In this document: positions 1 through 10,955 of the stretch, one piece after another
How positions within the stretch are numbered: the stretch's first letter is position 1
Layout of the letters: every line of letters begins with the position of its first letter
Source: Apostichopus japonicus
Taxonomy: Eukaryota > Echinodermata > Holothuroidea > Aspidochirotida > Stichopodidae
NCBI RefSeq assembly: GCF_037975245.1
Contig: NC_092576.1
Span: 9,131,501-9,195,500, forward strand
Length of the DNA stretch: 64,000 nt
Direction: 5' to 3'
The notes under the pieces: model-generated
The model's database searches: none
Told to the model about the DNA's origin: nothing
What the model saw: only the letters and a program-made list of their open reading frames with translations
Made by a program: the position numbers and the translations under genes

Positions 1-1983
1 ACCTGCTACGGTATGGCAAGAAAGTGTTTTGTTTATTTCGAAACTTGGCAGTCCAAACAGTTAAATATTTCAGCAATGTCTGAAAAGGTTGCAAAATATT
101 CCACAAAACTCTTTGGGGGAGCTTCGATCACTGTAAGCAACATAGTTCCTGCTATCAGCCTACGGTATGGTAATATGCAAAATACTCTCAGCAACCTTTA
201 TGATTTCTTAAGAACTTGCACACAAAAACTGAAAATCCCCATGACTGATACAAGTTTTTGGCAGGGATTTCGTGGTAATGCATCCACTGTTAGTATTTGT
301 TCTAACAAAGTGCTTTAGTGAGGGAGTTTCATAACTTTTCCAGTGTGTAAATTGGGTATGAGATGATGAATACTGTACAGCATCATTGTTATCAATGCAG
401 GATTCAGCATCCGGGACACAATGTTTTAGCCACTGACGTAAAATCTTCAAACAATTGCTTCCTATGGATGCAACTCATTTTTCTTGATAAACAATCCCCA
501 TGTACATACCCACAACAAGGCCTATTCAAAACACATTATTGAATGAACATCTGTCTTTGTTTTCAAAATATGACAACCTCTTCTCAAAAGAACCAAAAAA
601 TTTTCCAATCTTAAAGGTGACTGCTTCGAAAACAAATATGATCATAACTAACCAATCGCAAGGTACAGAGTTAGCAAAATTACCTTTACATCGATTTTCA
701 TGCTTAACACAGTCAATGCTTTAAAATTTCCTGTGATTTGATTGGCTCATAGTCCCTGACCCAGTGTCAGCAAACATTAATCTGCAGTGCTTAATGAACA
801 CAAAGTATAGTATGCTGTTGAACTGCAAAGTCAGTACTTAAACATTACTTTCCCCTGTATGTGGAGAGATAGGGAAGTTTGCAATAAAAATGAAACAGTT
901 GAACTGTTTCTGAGACTATCACATAATATTTGAATCATTGTTTTGCTCACTTAATGTTATGAGTTGAGACAATTGCATACATTTTCCCTGTCACTTTGAC
1001 AACATGCTTCAGAAAACAATTCTGCAACATTTAAGTCTAAACTATAACTTCATACATCATCGAAAAAAGCTATTAAAGCGAGAGTTCTTAATCTTCATTG
1101 CATAAAAAGATATTTATAACTTGGGATTGTGCCAGCTAACCTATAGTGGTGGAGGAATAGGGAAAATTCATTCAACTTCATATAAAACTTATGAATAAAA
1201 TTGCATTGAGTAACTGGTAATTGTAACTTGCAACAGGGATTCATATAAGTGGTAAGTAGGCCTTTCAGGTGCTTGTTCATGTGTTCTTGAGATCTACACT
1301 GTACACAATATTTTCTATATATTTAAAGAGGTTAAATTAAATCAGTTGAAAAGTGCAGTGTTTTTATGCTTGCAATTTCTGTCCAAGCACTCGTTTTACT
1401 TTACGTTGATATCCAACCTTAACAGCACATGATTAGTCTATAACATTTTCACAGACACTAAGTAGGGGAGTTGAATACCTTACAGTAGTGCCCATTGTAT
1501 GATGTGTAGGTCGGCATATATGGTAACTAGTCTGTGAGAATATTCCCAGCTTCAGAATTTGACAGTCATTTTGTAGTTGTACAGTATATTAGTAAAGGGT
1601 TCATCATTTGATGTTTTTTGGTGTGTCACACATTAGAGGCCTAGAGATCACTAGACTATTCTGTTGCTTTCAAGCCAATGTGTTGTAATATGTCATTATA
1701 ACTGAGTGTAATACATGTGTTCCTGTAGAGGTATCTTAAAGAACATGTTTTCATGGAGGATTGCAGGGACGCAAGATTTTCTGAGCGGACACAAACATTT
1801 TTAAGACGTGCATCCCGCGCACCCAATTTTTAAAATCTTAACAACAACACTGATACAGTATTTGGATGTTTTTTTTCTCTGGAGTAGCTTTATAGGTAAC
1901 ATTGGAGTATTCACTACTCAAAATGAATATATGATTAGCAAGGGAAAAAGAGTCTGTGTTGCAAAGATGTTTATTTTGGGATA
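1..1983. other. Unassigned flank, no gene recognised
   Basis: Short open frames exist on both strands at 13-318 (+) and 208-450 (-), but neither shows a motif I recognise. They overlap each other, so at most one can be real. From 451 to 1983 I see only AT-rich sequence with short open frames and no convincing splice structure. The stretch may be intron or flank of the minus-strand immunoglobulin gene that starts further right. Confidence 0.4.
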
Positions 1984-1988
1984 TGGGT

Positions 1989-2197
1989 TGTGGTGTTATT
2001 GTATTATATTGTATTATATTGTATTATATTGTTAATCTTACTGTAGCTGTAGGTGTTTTTGACCTTTACGGCCTTCCATGCATTATTCTGCCTTATACGT
2101 GTTATATACTTGGGTTCGTTTTGCTGGTTGTGTTTTGTTGTTTAAAACCTCATTAAAGGTGTAATCAAATGAATCAGTCGTCGTCATTATTACTACA
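1989..2197 (+). repeat. 5' LTR of the gypsy element
   Basis: 209 bp, starting TGTGGTG and ending TACTACA, with TG..CA ends. It begins with three GTATTATATT units against two in the 3' LTR. AATAAA is not obvious. CATTAAAGG near 2150 may serve as a variant polyadenylation signal (inference). Confidence 0.95.
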
Positions 2198-2212
2198 ATT
2201 TAAACAACAATA

Positions 2213-5200
2213 ATGGAGAGAATTCTCAGACCAGAGAGACTAGAGACTGACCCAAATTCGAACAGTGCTTCGAAGGAGTGGGCTCACTGGATCAAAACAT
2301 TCGAAAATTTCGTGCAAGTACTACCAACGCCTAGTACGGGTGAGATTGATAAACTTAGTATACTGACTAATTTCGTATCACCACGAATATACGAAACTAT
2401 CTCAGAGTGCACTACCTACGGAGCTGCACTAAAGATCTTGAAGGAACTTTATTTGAAACCAACAAGTGAAATATTTGCTAGACATAGGCTTGCTACGCGT
2501 AAACAAAATGCAGGGGAATCACTCGACGAGTATCTTCAGACACTTAAAGCATTAGCTAAAGAATGTGACTTTAAAGCGGTAACGGCAGAACAAAACCGAA
2601 ATGAATATATTCGGGACTCGTTCATTAGTGGGTTGTACTCGCAAATTATTAGACAGCGGTTACTAGAAAATAAGAAATTAGATTTGCAGACAATGTTCGA
2701 CCAAGCTAGGTCACTTGAGGCGGCTCAAAAGAATTCAGAATCTTACAGCTGTGGTTCAACAATAGGTGCAGAAAACTCATCTGTAAGTGCAGCTGCCCGC
2801 GTAAGCAAGCAATCACAAGAATCACTTCGGGGAGCTAGTTTCGGTGCTCCTGGCAAGTGTTATTTCTGTGGCTACAAAAGACATCCTCGTTCAGAATGCC
2901 CTGCACGAGATGAGGACTGTAACAATTGTGGCAAAAAGGGTCATTTTTGGAAAATGTGCCGGTCATCGCAAAATGCTAACTCCCAAAGGGCCTCTACAGC
3001 TTCAGCTTTGTTTGACAGACCAACAATTGCGTCAGCTGGGACATCCCTGACTAGATCAATGATAGAAATTAAGGTTAACGGTAAAATCGCTAACTGTCTG
3101 GTTGATAGTGGAAGTACCGATAGCTTCATACATCCTGATCTTGTGGAGAAGCTCGGATTGTCCGCGAAGCGAGCAGAATTGTCAGTTCGTATGGCAGCCA
3201 CATCTTTTGAACAAAAGTCCTCTCAAAAGTGTGAAGTTTTAATCGAGCTAAATAGTCAGCAGTATCCAAAAACACAGCTATATATTATGTCGGATCTCTG
3301 CGCCGATGTCCTGTTAGGACTAGATTTCCAAATAAAGCATGAACGCGTCATCTTGGAGTACGGTGGCGCATTGCCTCCGTTGGTACTGTGTGCTTTTGCC
3401 GATGCTAAGCTGGACCAGCAGGGAAATGAACCTCTTGTCGCTATGGAGGTTGACCCTGTTAAACCTTTTGCTAATCTGGCAGCTGATTGTAAACCCATTG
3501 CAACAAAGTCTCGACGATACAGCGCGGATGATAGACATTTCATAAGTAGCGAAGTCCAACGATTGCTAAAAGAAGGAATAATTGAGCCAAGTAACTCACC
3601 CTGGAGGGCCCAAGTGGTGGTAACGAAAAACGACAACCACAAGAAACGGCTGGTCATAGACTATTCGGAGACAATAAATCGCTATACGCTGCCAGACAGC
3701 TACCCACTGCCCCGCATTGATGACATTGTGAACAGTATCGCCCGGTACAAAGTTTTCAGTACATTCGATCTGCGCAGTGCTTACCACCAAATACCCTTAC
3801 AGCCTGAGGATAGACTATATACTGCCTTTGAGGCTGATAGGGGCCTATACCAGTATACTAGGCTCCCATTCGGGATAACAAATGGAGTTCCCTGTTTCCA
3901 GAGAGAAATTGATAATTTTATCAAGGAAGAGGGCCTCGAGGCAACGTTTGCCTATCTAGATGATGTAACAGTAGGAGGTGCGAATGAAGCCGAATTAGTA
4001 CGAAACCAAGCGAAATTCCTGGATGCCGCTCGTCGAAAGAACATTACCTTTAACGAAAACAAAAGCGTTATCGCGACTAAGCAACTGAGTATCCTAGGGT
4101 ATGTAATTGAAGATGGAGAATTGCGACCTGACCCCGAGCGGCTCCGCCCTTTGAAGGAACTGCCTATCCCCCAGAATTTGAAGGCCCTTCGACGTTGTAT
4201 GGGAATGTTTGCTTATTACGCCCGCTGGATACCTAACTTTTCTTCCAAAGTTAAACCACTGACTGAATCCCCCACATTTCCTTTGGGGGAGGAGGCTGTG
4301 AAAGCCTTTGATCGTCTGAAAGCAGACATTGAAAACTCTGTAGTAACGGCAATTGATGAAACTATTCCTTTCGAAGTGGAAACAGATGCCTCAGGAGTAG
4401 CTATAGCAGCGACACTAAATCAAGCTGGACGGCCAGTCGCCTTTTTCTCCCGTCCGTTGAATGGAGCTGAGAAGAATCACCCAGCAGTTGAGAAGGAAGC
4501 ACTAGCTATCATTGAAGCAGTCCGCCATTGGTCATATTACCTAATCGGCAGGCGGTTTAAACTGACGACTGACCAAAAGTCTGTCAGTTATGTATTTGAC
4601 ATTCAGCACAAGGGCAAGATAAAGAATGAGAAAATGAGGCGTTGGAGAATAGAACTTTCGTGTTTCACGTTTGATATCGTCTATCGCCCAGGAAGTGAAA
4701 ACATTCCACCCGACACATTGACTAGAGCATTCTGTTCGGCAATTAGCATAGAAGACAATTTCGCTGAGCTTCACAATGCGTTGTGTCATCCAGGAGTTAC
4801 TAGAATGTGGCACTTCATCAAATCGAAGAACCTTCCATTCGGGATAGAGGAAGTGAGGAAGATGACAGCAGCTTGTAAGGTCTGTGCAAAGCTCAAACCC
4901 AGATTTTACAAGCCTTGTAATTCACCCCTAGTTAAGGCTACTCAACCCTTTGAGAGGCTCAACATAGACTTTAAGGGACCACTGCCTAGCACCAATAGAA
5001 ATATTTACTTTCTGACAGTAGTCGATGAGTTTTCAAGATTTCCGTTTATTTTCCCATGTTCCGATATGACGTCGTCAACAGTTATTGCTTGCCTCTGTCA
5101 GGTTTTCTCCCTATTCGGAACCCCAGCATACATCCACTCTGACAGGGGGGCAGCATTCTTGAGTAAGGAACTTACTGAATTTCTTATGTTGAGGGGTGTG

Positions 5201-5686
5201 GCATGTAGTAGAACGACAAGCTATAACCCTCAAGGTAACGGTCAAACTGAGAGGTACAATGGGATAGTTTGGAAAACAATAATGTTAGCCCTAGAAACAA
5301 GAGGACTACCTGCTAAGCACTGGCAGGAAGTCCTACCTGATGCCCTACACTCAGTTCGGTCCCTCGTGTGTACTACTACTAATCAAACACCACACGAGAG
5401 ATTTTTTAAGTTCCACAGGAGATCCTCCTCTGGGGTCTCTGTCCCTTCCTGGCTTTGCTCGCCAGGTCCTGTGCTTGTTAAACGTCATGTTCGTGCTCAT
5501 AAAACGGATCCACTAGTCGATGAGGCTGAGCTCATTCAGGCTAACCCCCAGTATGCTCATGTCCGTTTTCAGGACGGCAGAGAATCGACAGTCTCACTCC
5601 GTCATCTAGCCCCTGTTGGTGTGGTAGAGAATAATGACCTCAGGGGGGGGGGGGGCCTAAGGGCGGAAATGGAACTGAACTTTTAG
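2213..5686 (+). CDS. Fused gag-pol polyprotein, Ty3/gypsy
   Basis: An uninterrupted 1157-residue frame whose ATG lies only 15 nt after the 5' LTR. A Gag-like helical region fills about residues 1-200. Two CX2CX4HX4C zinc knuckles follow at about 216-229 and 236-249. The aspartic protease motif DSGS is near 298, the reverse transcriptase YLDD box at 581-584 and an RNase H aspartate (TDAS) near 725. An HHCC integrase zinc site starts near 854, and the integrase catalytic triad is D919, D977 and E1013 with the expected 35-residue D-E spacing. All catalytic signatures are present. Gag and pol share one frame with no frameshift between them. The last residues after the G-run (from 5643) are out of register with the natural tail, so the protein is slightly truncated. 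Confidence 0.95.
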   Translation: MERILRPERLETDPNSNSASKEWAHWIKTFENFVQVLPTPSTGEIDKLSILTNFVSPRIYETISECTTYGAALKILKELYLKPTSEIFARHRLATRKQNAGESLDEYLQTLKALAKECDFKAVTAEQNRNEYIRDSFISGLYSQIIRQRLLENKKLDLQTMFDQARSLEAAQKNSESYSCGSTIGAENSSVSAAARVSKQSQESLRGASFGAPGKCYFCGYKRHPRSECPARDEDCNNCGKKGHFWKMCRSSQNANSQRASTASALFDRPTIASAGTSLTRSMIEIKVNGKIANCLVDSGSTDSFIHPDLVEKLGLSAKRAELSVRMAATSFEQKSSQKCEVLIELNSQQYPKTQLYIMSDLCADVLLGLDFQIKHERVILEYGGALPPLVLCAFADAKLDQQGNEPLVAMEVDPVKPFANLAADCKPIATKSRRYSADDRHFISSEVQRLLKEGIIEPSNSPWRAQVVVTKNDNHKKRLVIDYSETINRYTLPDSYPLPRIDDIVNSIARYKVFSTFDLRSAYHQIPLQPEDRLYTAFEADRGLYQYTRLPFGITNGVPCFQREIDNFIKEEGLEATFAYLDDVTVGGANEAELVRNQAKFLDAARRKNITFNENKSVIATKQLSILGYVIEDGELRPDPERLRPLKELPIPQNLKALRRCMGMFAYYARWIPNFSSKVKPLTESPTFPLGEEAVKAFDRLKADIENSVVTAIDETIPFEVETDASGVAIAATLNQAGRPVAFFSRPLNGAEKNHPAVEKEALAIIEAVRHWSYYLIGRRFKLTTDQKSVSYVFDIQHKGKIKNEKMRRWRIELSCFTFDIVYRPGSENIPPDTLTRAFCSAISIEDNFAELHNALCHPGVTRMWHFIKSKNLPFGIEEVRKMTAACKVCAKLKPRFYKPCNSPLVKATQPFERLNIDFKGPLPSTNRNIYFLTVVDEFSRFPFIFPCSDMTSSTVIACLCQVFSLFGTPAYIHSDRGAAFLSKELTEFLMLRGVACSRTTSYNPQGNGQTERYNGIVWKTIMLALETRGLPAKHWQEVLPDALHSVRSLVCTTTNQTPHERFFKFHRRSSSGVSVPSWLCSPGPVLVKRHVRAHKTDPLVDEAELIQANPQYAHVRFQDGRESTVSLRHLAPVGVVENNDLRGGGGLRAEMELNF

Positions 5687-5844
5687 TTGATAGTAGGGAT
5701 TTGACTGAGGAAGCCCCAAGTGTTGATAAAAAAAGCTCTATCCCAGTGGGTTGTGAAGCTGAAGATAGTTTGGCTGTAAAAGAGACTTTAAGCATAAGGC
5801 GTTCAGCGAGGAAGGGTAAACCTCCTGATCGTTTGGACCTTTAA
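5643..5844 (+). pseudogene. Out-of-frame C-terminal tail of gag-pol
   Basis: A run of 13 G residues (5643-5655) shifts the frame, and the main frame then stops at 5684-5686. In the alternative frame an open stretch continues to a TAA at 5842-5844 and ends with a basic RRSARKGKPPDRL-type tail, as in many gypsy polyproteins. The shift is most easily explained by slippage in the G-run, in the genome or in sequencing. Programmed frameshifting here is not supported by anything else I see. Confidence 0.75.
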
Positions 5845-5892
5845 CATACTTCTATGTCGAACGTTGTCAAGTGTTTTTCTGGTTTCTCTTTT

Positions 5893-5904
5893 AGATGGGG
5901 AGAA
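5893..5904 (+). other. Polypurine tract of the gypsy element
   Basis: AGATGGGGAGAA lies directly against the 3' LTR start at 5905, the usual place and composition of the plus-strand primer of LTR retrotransposons. One T interrupts the purines. Confidence 0.75.
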
Positions 5905-6103
5905 TGTGGTGTTATTGTATTATATTGTATTATATTGTTAATCTTACTGTAGCTGTAGGTGTTTTTGACCTTTACGGCCTTCCATGCATTATTCTGCCTT
6001 ATACGTGTTATATACTTGGGTTCGTTTTGCTGGTTGTGTTTTGTTGTTTAAAACCTCATTAAAGGTGTAATCAAATGAATCAGTCGTCGTCATTATTACT
6101 ACA
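5905..6103 (+). repeat. 3' LTR of the gypsy element
   Basis: 199 bp, matching the 5' LTR except for one fewer GTATTATATT unit. It is followed directly by the target duplication TGGGT at 6104-6108. Confidence 0.95.
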
Positions 6104-6598
6104 TGGGTGGCAGAAGGTGATTGTGGATGTTTTGAATAGAAAAGAAAAAAAGATGTTTTTTTACTCAATAAAAATGCATTTTGTTGTTTGGCATAGGCCG
6201 AGCTGTGGGAGTGTCTACTTGGGTGTTTGTTCATCAAAAGAAAACAAGTTGTGTCGCAGTTTGAAGGTTTGGCATTCCTGGCTAAAATGTGTGTCCAGGA
6301 TACAGAATCCTACAATCATTACAGTACTGAACTTGATCTTTGTTTCGATAGTTATAAATACAACTGCAGTTTTCTGTCTGATGGTACACTGTCCATGTGA
6401 TGCAACATTAAATATAAAGAAATAAGACTATACAAACAATGCCAAACAACTAAAGCACTGAAAGTTACAAATCAAATGCTGTTTAGCCAGTGGATACAGT
6501 ACTAAGTGATTGAGAGTTAGTGGCTTCACATATTCACTAGAAAAATAGCATACTGAAGGATGATATTAGTGATGTACTGCATAAATGAGACTGCTTAC
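6104..6598. other. Flank between retrotransposon and first Ig exon
   Basis: AT-rich sequence after the target duplication. No recognisable exon. It is probably intron or 3' flank of the minus-strand immunoglobulin gene, into which the gypsy element inserted. Confidence 0.4.
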
Positions 6599-6928
6599 TT
6601 TCTGTTACAAGTAATTCCACTGTAGTGGCCTTTGGGTACTTGTCTTCTGCCTGACCTGATACTCTGCATTTCAGGATAAAATGTTGGGTTGAATCACTCA
6701 GGACCCGGATGCTTGAGGTAAGTGTGATATTAACTGTGTCATCTTCATTTACTGTGATGTGATTTTTGTTATCTAATAATATCTCATCTGATGAGTCAGG
6801 GAAGGTTGTGACCAACTCTAAAGAAACATCTTGTGAGACTTTATCCATTGAGCAGGTTAGTTCATCTTCTCTGTTCACATCCAGGACTACATGCTGCTGA
6901 TTGGCCAAACCATTTACTACTGGGAAGC
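6599..6928 (-). CDS. Immunoglobulin C-like domain exon (partial gene)
   Basis: A 330-bp exon with acceptor ending CTAG before 6928 and donor GTAAGC after 6599, both phase 1, the classic arrangement for one Ig domain per exon. It encodes about 110 residues with the paired cysteines of an Ig fold (LTCSM near the start, LKCRVSG near the end) and alternating beta-strand-like segments. Its first residues (GFPVVNG) match those of the exon at 7767-8092, so the two are paralogous domains of one receptor-like or secreted Ig-superfamily protein. Signal peptide and membrane-anchor exons were not found in the window. Confidence 0.8.
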
Positions 6929-7766
6929 CTAGCATGGTGGAAGAAAGTAAGAAAATCATTTATGTCTGATAACAATGCAGTCATTAAAATTTGTTGGTGT
7001 GAGCACTATGAGGTTGGAGCACCCTAGCCCTGTTAATTTTATGTATGCTGTGAGGCCTGACATGAAGTGTAGCTTCTACAGTAAGTACAGACTGTTAACA
7101 GCCACAGTATTTTCAAGGAATTTTTCCTGTGGTCCCTCAGACAACCTGTATTTTACATCATATTAGGTTGTCCAGATGCAATAATTAGTCGTATGGAATA
7201 ACACAGATTCACAGCCATGATCAATGCACCATTAGAAAGTACACCTGCAAGTTTCCTAACTTTAACAACATTATCATACCTACAGTACTGTAAGTGTAAG
7301 ACATCACCTTACTGTGCAAAGATCTGCTACATGTGTGACACAATCAGTTAAAAATTGTTTGAAAAGTATAGTACTATTTGCTTCTCAGAACCCTTTATTT
7401 GGCTAACATTTCTGAAGGGGTTGGCATAGGGCTAGGCCGCTAGGGGAAGCAACCCCTTCCCATTATTGCATAAAAGTGAACATTTAAGGTTCAAATTGTT
7501 TTTAAGTTGCAAAAAAAATGATTTGTAGCACAATTTTGCATCTAAGCACCTACTATTTTATTAAAAGGTGATGGGAACCCTCTCCCCTTACACCACTCCC
7601 CCAGGATGTCAAACATCTGAAACCCCTCCTCTGTGACAGAATGGTGGTCAAACCCCGCCAAAAAATACACTCATTTGTGCAAATCGATGTACTGTACAAA
7701 CTACAAAGTTGCAGCATTAACATCTCTGTGAACAAATAATATACTCTCTCAGTATCTGCAACTTAC
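6929..7766 (-). other. Intron between two Ig C-like exons
   Basis: 838 bp between consistent phase-1 splice sites. Open frames inside it show no domain. Nothing else recognised. Confidence 0.6.
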
Positions 7767-8092
7767 GTTGTTCTAACAGCAAATAGACGGTAGTCACTGA
7801 TGGGAACAAGTCTGCCATCTGTCCAGCTACTCTGCATATTACAGAAACTCTCCCAGTTGGACTGCTCATCACTTTATAACTAGAAGTAAGATATGTATTA
7901 TACGTCCCATCACTGTTATCAGTCACTCTGTGCGAACTGTTCAGAGAAATTTCATCTGGTGAGGCAACCCATTCCAGATGGACTCTTGGTCTAATGCCGG
8001 TCAAGGAACAGTTGATGAAACCACTTGTATTTCTATGTATGACGACTTCTTGGCTCTTCCATTTACCACAGGATAGCCAGGCTCAGGTGGAA
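7767..8092 (-). pseudogene. Immunoglobulin C-like exon with a frameshift
   Basis: Acceptor TACTGCAG before 8092 and donor GTAAGT after 7767 are both good and phase 1, but the exon is 326 bp, not a multiple of three. The start reads PGYPVVNG in one frame. The rest (FINCSLTG, LEWV, VICRVAG) reads in another. The one-base discrepancy lies around 8050-8065. The fold is otherwise complete, with two cysteines and a tryptophan. Either the gene is broken here or the assembly has a single-base error. The paralogous exon at 6599-6928 is intact and gives the expected length. Confidence 0.75.
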
Positions 8093-9366
8093 CTGCAGTA
8101 AGAAACAGAGTTACCATTAATTGCAAGATTTCTTTCTTATCAAATCAACTGTTGAAAACAGTAAATATTCATATCCATTACTGCCTGATTTATGTCAGAG
8201 AAAACCAAATGTTGCAGTCTTCTAAAATTGATCTGCAAGCATTGATGGAAAATGTAACATCTAAAAGGAAGTTTCACTTAACCATAACTTCAAATTAAGG
8301 AGATTATTGTAATATCATATGTATGCATGTCAACTGTCACTCTGCCAGAAGAGGCTGTAAAAAAGTATGAAAATAGAACCATAGGACTAGAGGTCATTGT
8401 TAGGACAAAAAAATTCAAGATTGGGCTCAAAGGTTTGCCAATATTTTCCATCAACAATTAGCTACTAATTATGTATGCAATGGAATTCTGTGCAAAAGAG
8501 TAGAAGTAGGGGTAAGGTCACTATCATGGTCACTAAGATTTTGAAACGAAAGAAGTGTATATAAAATGACAGCTAGGCTATTCCATCAGCAGGGTATTGT
8601 TTTGTGTCCTTACTGAGGTCATGACAGGTCTTACGTAGAAAGGACATTAGCAAAAAGTGGCAAAAGTCTGTGAATTTATCAAATAATGGCATTCTTCTAA
8701 ACTGACATTGAGATTCTTTGTACAGTACAAGGCATGTGGACTATGATAATGACTAAAATAAATTCTCAAGTAAGAGCTTTTTACAAACAAAAAACAGTGA
8801 CTAGTGTTACAGTACATCAAACTATATCAGCTGTCTCATGACACATGTGACCTTGTTTACTTTTGGAGCTGTTCTACTTTTTTGAGTGTTTTTTCATCTA
8901 GTTTGTTTGCATGTAAAAGACAATTGGAAAAGAGTGTCCAGGAGTTCGGCAGGGGTGTAGGTGGGGAGTAGACTGAAGAGTGAGGGTAGATACAGGAATT
9001 TCAGCATTATTTACCAATATTAATTCTATAATTGTCATTTAATAACAACTTTAGCATGCTAGCACAAAAATTAACAGTTATATTACATTTACATGGGAGG
9101 CTACTGTACTTTACACTGCACCTGAACTGTGCTGTATGTGATATTAAGTCAATGTTGCACTTCTTTGTAACTCTTGAGGCAATAATAACTACACATACTG
9201 TATGCAACACAGCCATCTACATCATTACAACATCATACCAGCAACACTTACAATGTACCCTCTCAATGTTACACAAGAGCCATGCAACCTTTCTATTTAG
9301 TTATTTTTGTTACGTCATTCCAAAAATTGCTCTACTAATCTGTTCAATGGGGCAAACAATACTTAC
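8093..9366 (-). other. Intron of the Ig gene
   Basis: About 1.27 kb between phase-1 splice sites. AT-rich. The open frames at 9007-9216 (-) and 9032-9427 (+) look like chance. No domain or known repeat recognised. Confidence 0.5.
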
Positions 9367-9678
9367 CATAGACTTTCACTGGGACTTCAAAGTAGTTATT
9401 TGCACCAGTGGGATGAGGAACAAATAAAACTGTGTAATTAAATTCGTTAGACAATTTTACTTCATTGATGATCAAAGAACCATTTGGATGCATGCCATAG
9501 TCTCCGTTCCTATACCCTTGTCCATACATCTTTGAACCCTCCTTGTAAATGAATGGGGAAGTACTAGTCACATCACCACTACCATAAATCCAACCGATTA
9601 TGTCACAGTTTTCAAAGTGACATGACACTACACCTTGTTTTCCGACCTCCAAATAAATATTTTCCTGACACGAGCCAC
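9367..9678 (-). CDS. Immunoglobulin V-like domain exon, copy 2
   Basis: A 312-bp exon, phase 1 at both ends (acceptor CTCTTCCAG, donor GTAAGTA). It encodes about 104 residues: an N-terminal SCQENIYLEVG segment, the first Ig cysteine in VSCHFE, a core tryptophan in IIGW, and the NGSLIINEVKL strand pair. At the place of the second canonical cysteine the sequence reads FNYTVLFV, so the usual intersheet disulfide is absent. Extra cysteines near the start and after the first canonical one could pair instead. It is the close paralogue of the exon at 10956-11267. Confidence 0.85.
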
Positions 9679-9740
9679 CTGGAAGAGAAATGAAGACAAG
9701 AAACCATAAAATAACATACTATTATAAGGTGAACCAGCAA

Positions 9741-10820
9741 GTCAAGAGATTTTGTGATTCATTGCCCAATATCACTTTCGTACTTACGTCAGGCATAACT
9801 TTAGCCTGTACACACACAACCTGCAGGAAAACTGCAATGTAAGCCGGGCTTACGTTGAGTCATAGGATAACAGAACTTTGTGGGTAAGTTTTACAATTCA
9901 CCGCATCAAACCTTGTAATCTGTTAAAATCTGGCTGACAATTATGTTGGACGGCTGCGTTTGTATCGGGCGGGTTTTAGTAGGACCGCACCGGACATATC
10001 AAAACCTCTGTGCTTATGACAAATACACTGGACAGAAAGAGCTAGAGGAACCCAGCAACGTGGTATACAGCGCGTACACCGGTTTCATTGCTACACTGTT
10101 ATGTACGGATGCCTACTGTCGACAATGAGTCTGAGATGATACAGGCTTGTAGTGTAGAAATATGTTTGTGGTGACAGTATGGTCCATGACGTTAAGTACA
10201 GAAGAATGGGTTTTTAGAAAATTACCTCTATTGACCCTAAAGGAAATGAATTGAAATTGTGGAGCGCTGTAGGCGTTCTGCCAGAGCACAGAACTGAGAA
10301 CCAGAAAGCCATTTAAGGCTTATTGTGATTCCTTGCCAATTGAGATTATAATCCCAAGCTTTCGTCATTTTTATTAAATTGATCAGCAAGGTTCTTTCAC
10401 TGACTGTGGACCTACCTAGTAAATATTGTAACTTACCATGTTTACAAGCTATTTTTAGCAAAAATCAATTGAAGCACTGGCCCTAATAAATGTGCATAAT
10501 ATCATATTGAACATACATTATCATGTACCGGCTGGCTATCTACCAACACCTTCACACAAAGTATGATTCAATTCTAAAAATGTTTACATTTGACCCTTTT
10601 ACCTCATAAATATTCTTGAGATGAGCACCAAAATCAAAAGGGTTATCCTACTCAGTATGGCGCATCTATGTACCAAGTATGACTTCAATCCAACTGTTGA
10701 GTTATCGTGTTAACGAACCAAGGACATCGCATACACACACTCACACACACACAGACACACACACACACACACGCCAACCTGACTGCATAGGTTCCTTTTG
10801 CTAAAGCAAGGAACCAAAAA
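9741..10820 (+). mobile_element. Repeat family E, copy 1 (GATTCCTTGCC ends)
   Basis: Starts near GTCAAGAGATTTTGTGATTC and ends at GCAAGGAACCAAAAA after a CA-rich tract (about 10731-10772). A second copy in reverse orientation lies at 19821-20745 with matching ends and a matching internal block (10000-10125 against 20463-20575, including AC..ACTGG.CAGA and ACCGGTTTC.TGC). The ends form a short imperfect inverted repeat. No transposase is visible, so it is probably non-autonomous. The small open frame at 9943-10128 falls in the shared block and is not evidently a gene. Confidence 0.6.
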
Positions 10821-10955
10821 AATTGGCCCCCTAATCTACGCAATGTACCCTATTAATGTTACACAAGAGCCATGCAACCTTCCTACAACTTATTTTGTTA
10901 CGTAATTACAAAACATTGCCCCATTAATCTGTTCAATGGGGCTAACAATACTTAC

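Larger units (their letters stand above)
1989..6103 (+). mobile_element. Ty3/gypsy LTR retrotransposon, near-complete and young
   Basis: A full LTR element: two direct LTRs beginning TGTGG and ending TACTACA, flanked by the 5-bp target duplication TGGGT (1984-1988 and 6104-6108). It contains one long gag-pol frame and a purine tract next to the 3' LTR. The LTRs look identical apart from one extra GTATTATATT unit in the 5' copy (209 versus 199 bp), so insertion was recent. Domain order protease, reverse transcriptase, RNase H, integrase places it in Ty3/gypsy. No envelope-like frame is present. The 3' end of the coding region is disrupted at a 13-G run. Confidence 0.96.

Noticed and set aside
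1-450. hAT-like transposase fragment in the plus-strand frame at 13-318
   Set aside because: A faint resemblance only (LFGGASITVSNIVPAI). No catalytic motif, and an overlapping minus-strand frame of similar quality.
9943-10128. Small frame (61 aa) in the Ig region
   Set aside because: It lies in the core of dispersed repeat family E, whose second copy does not keep the frame open in the same register.
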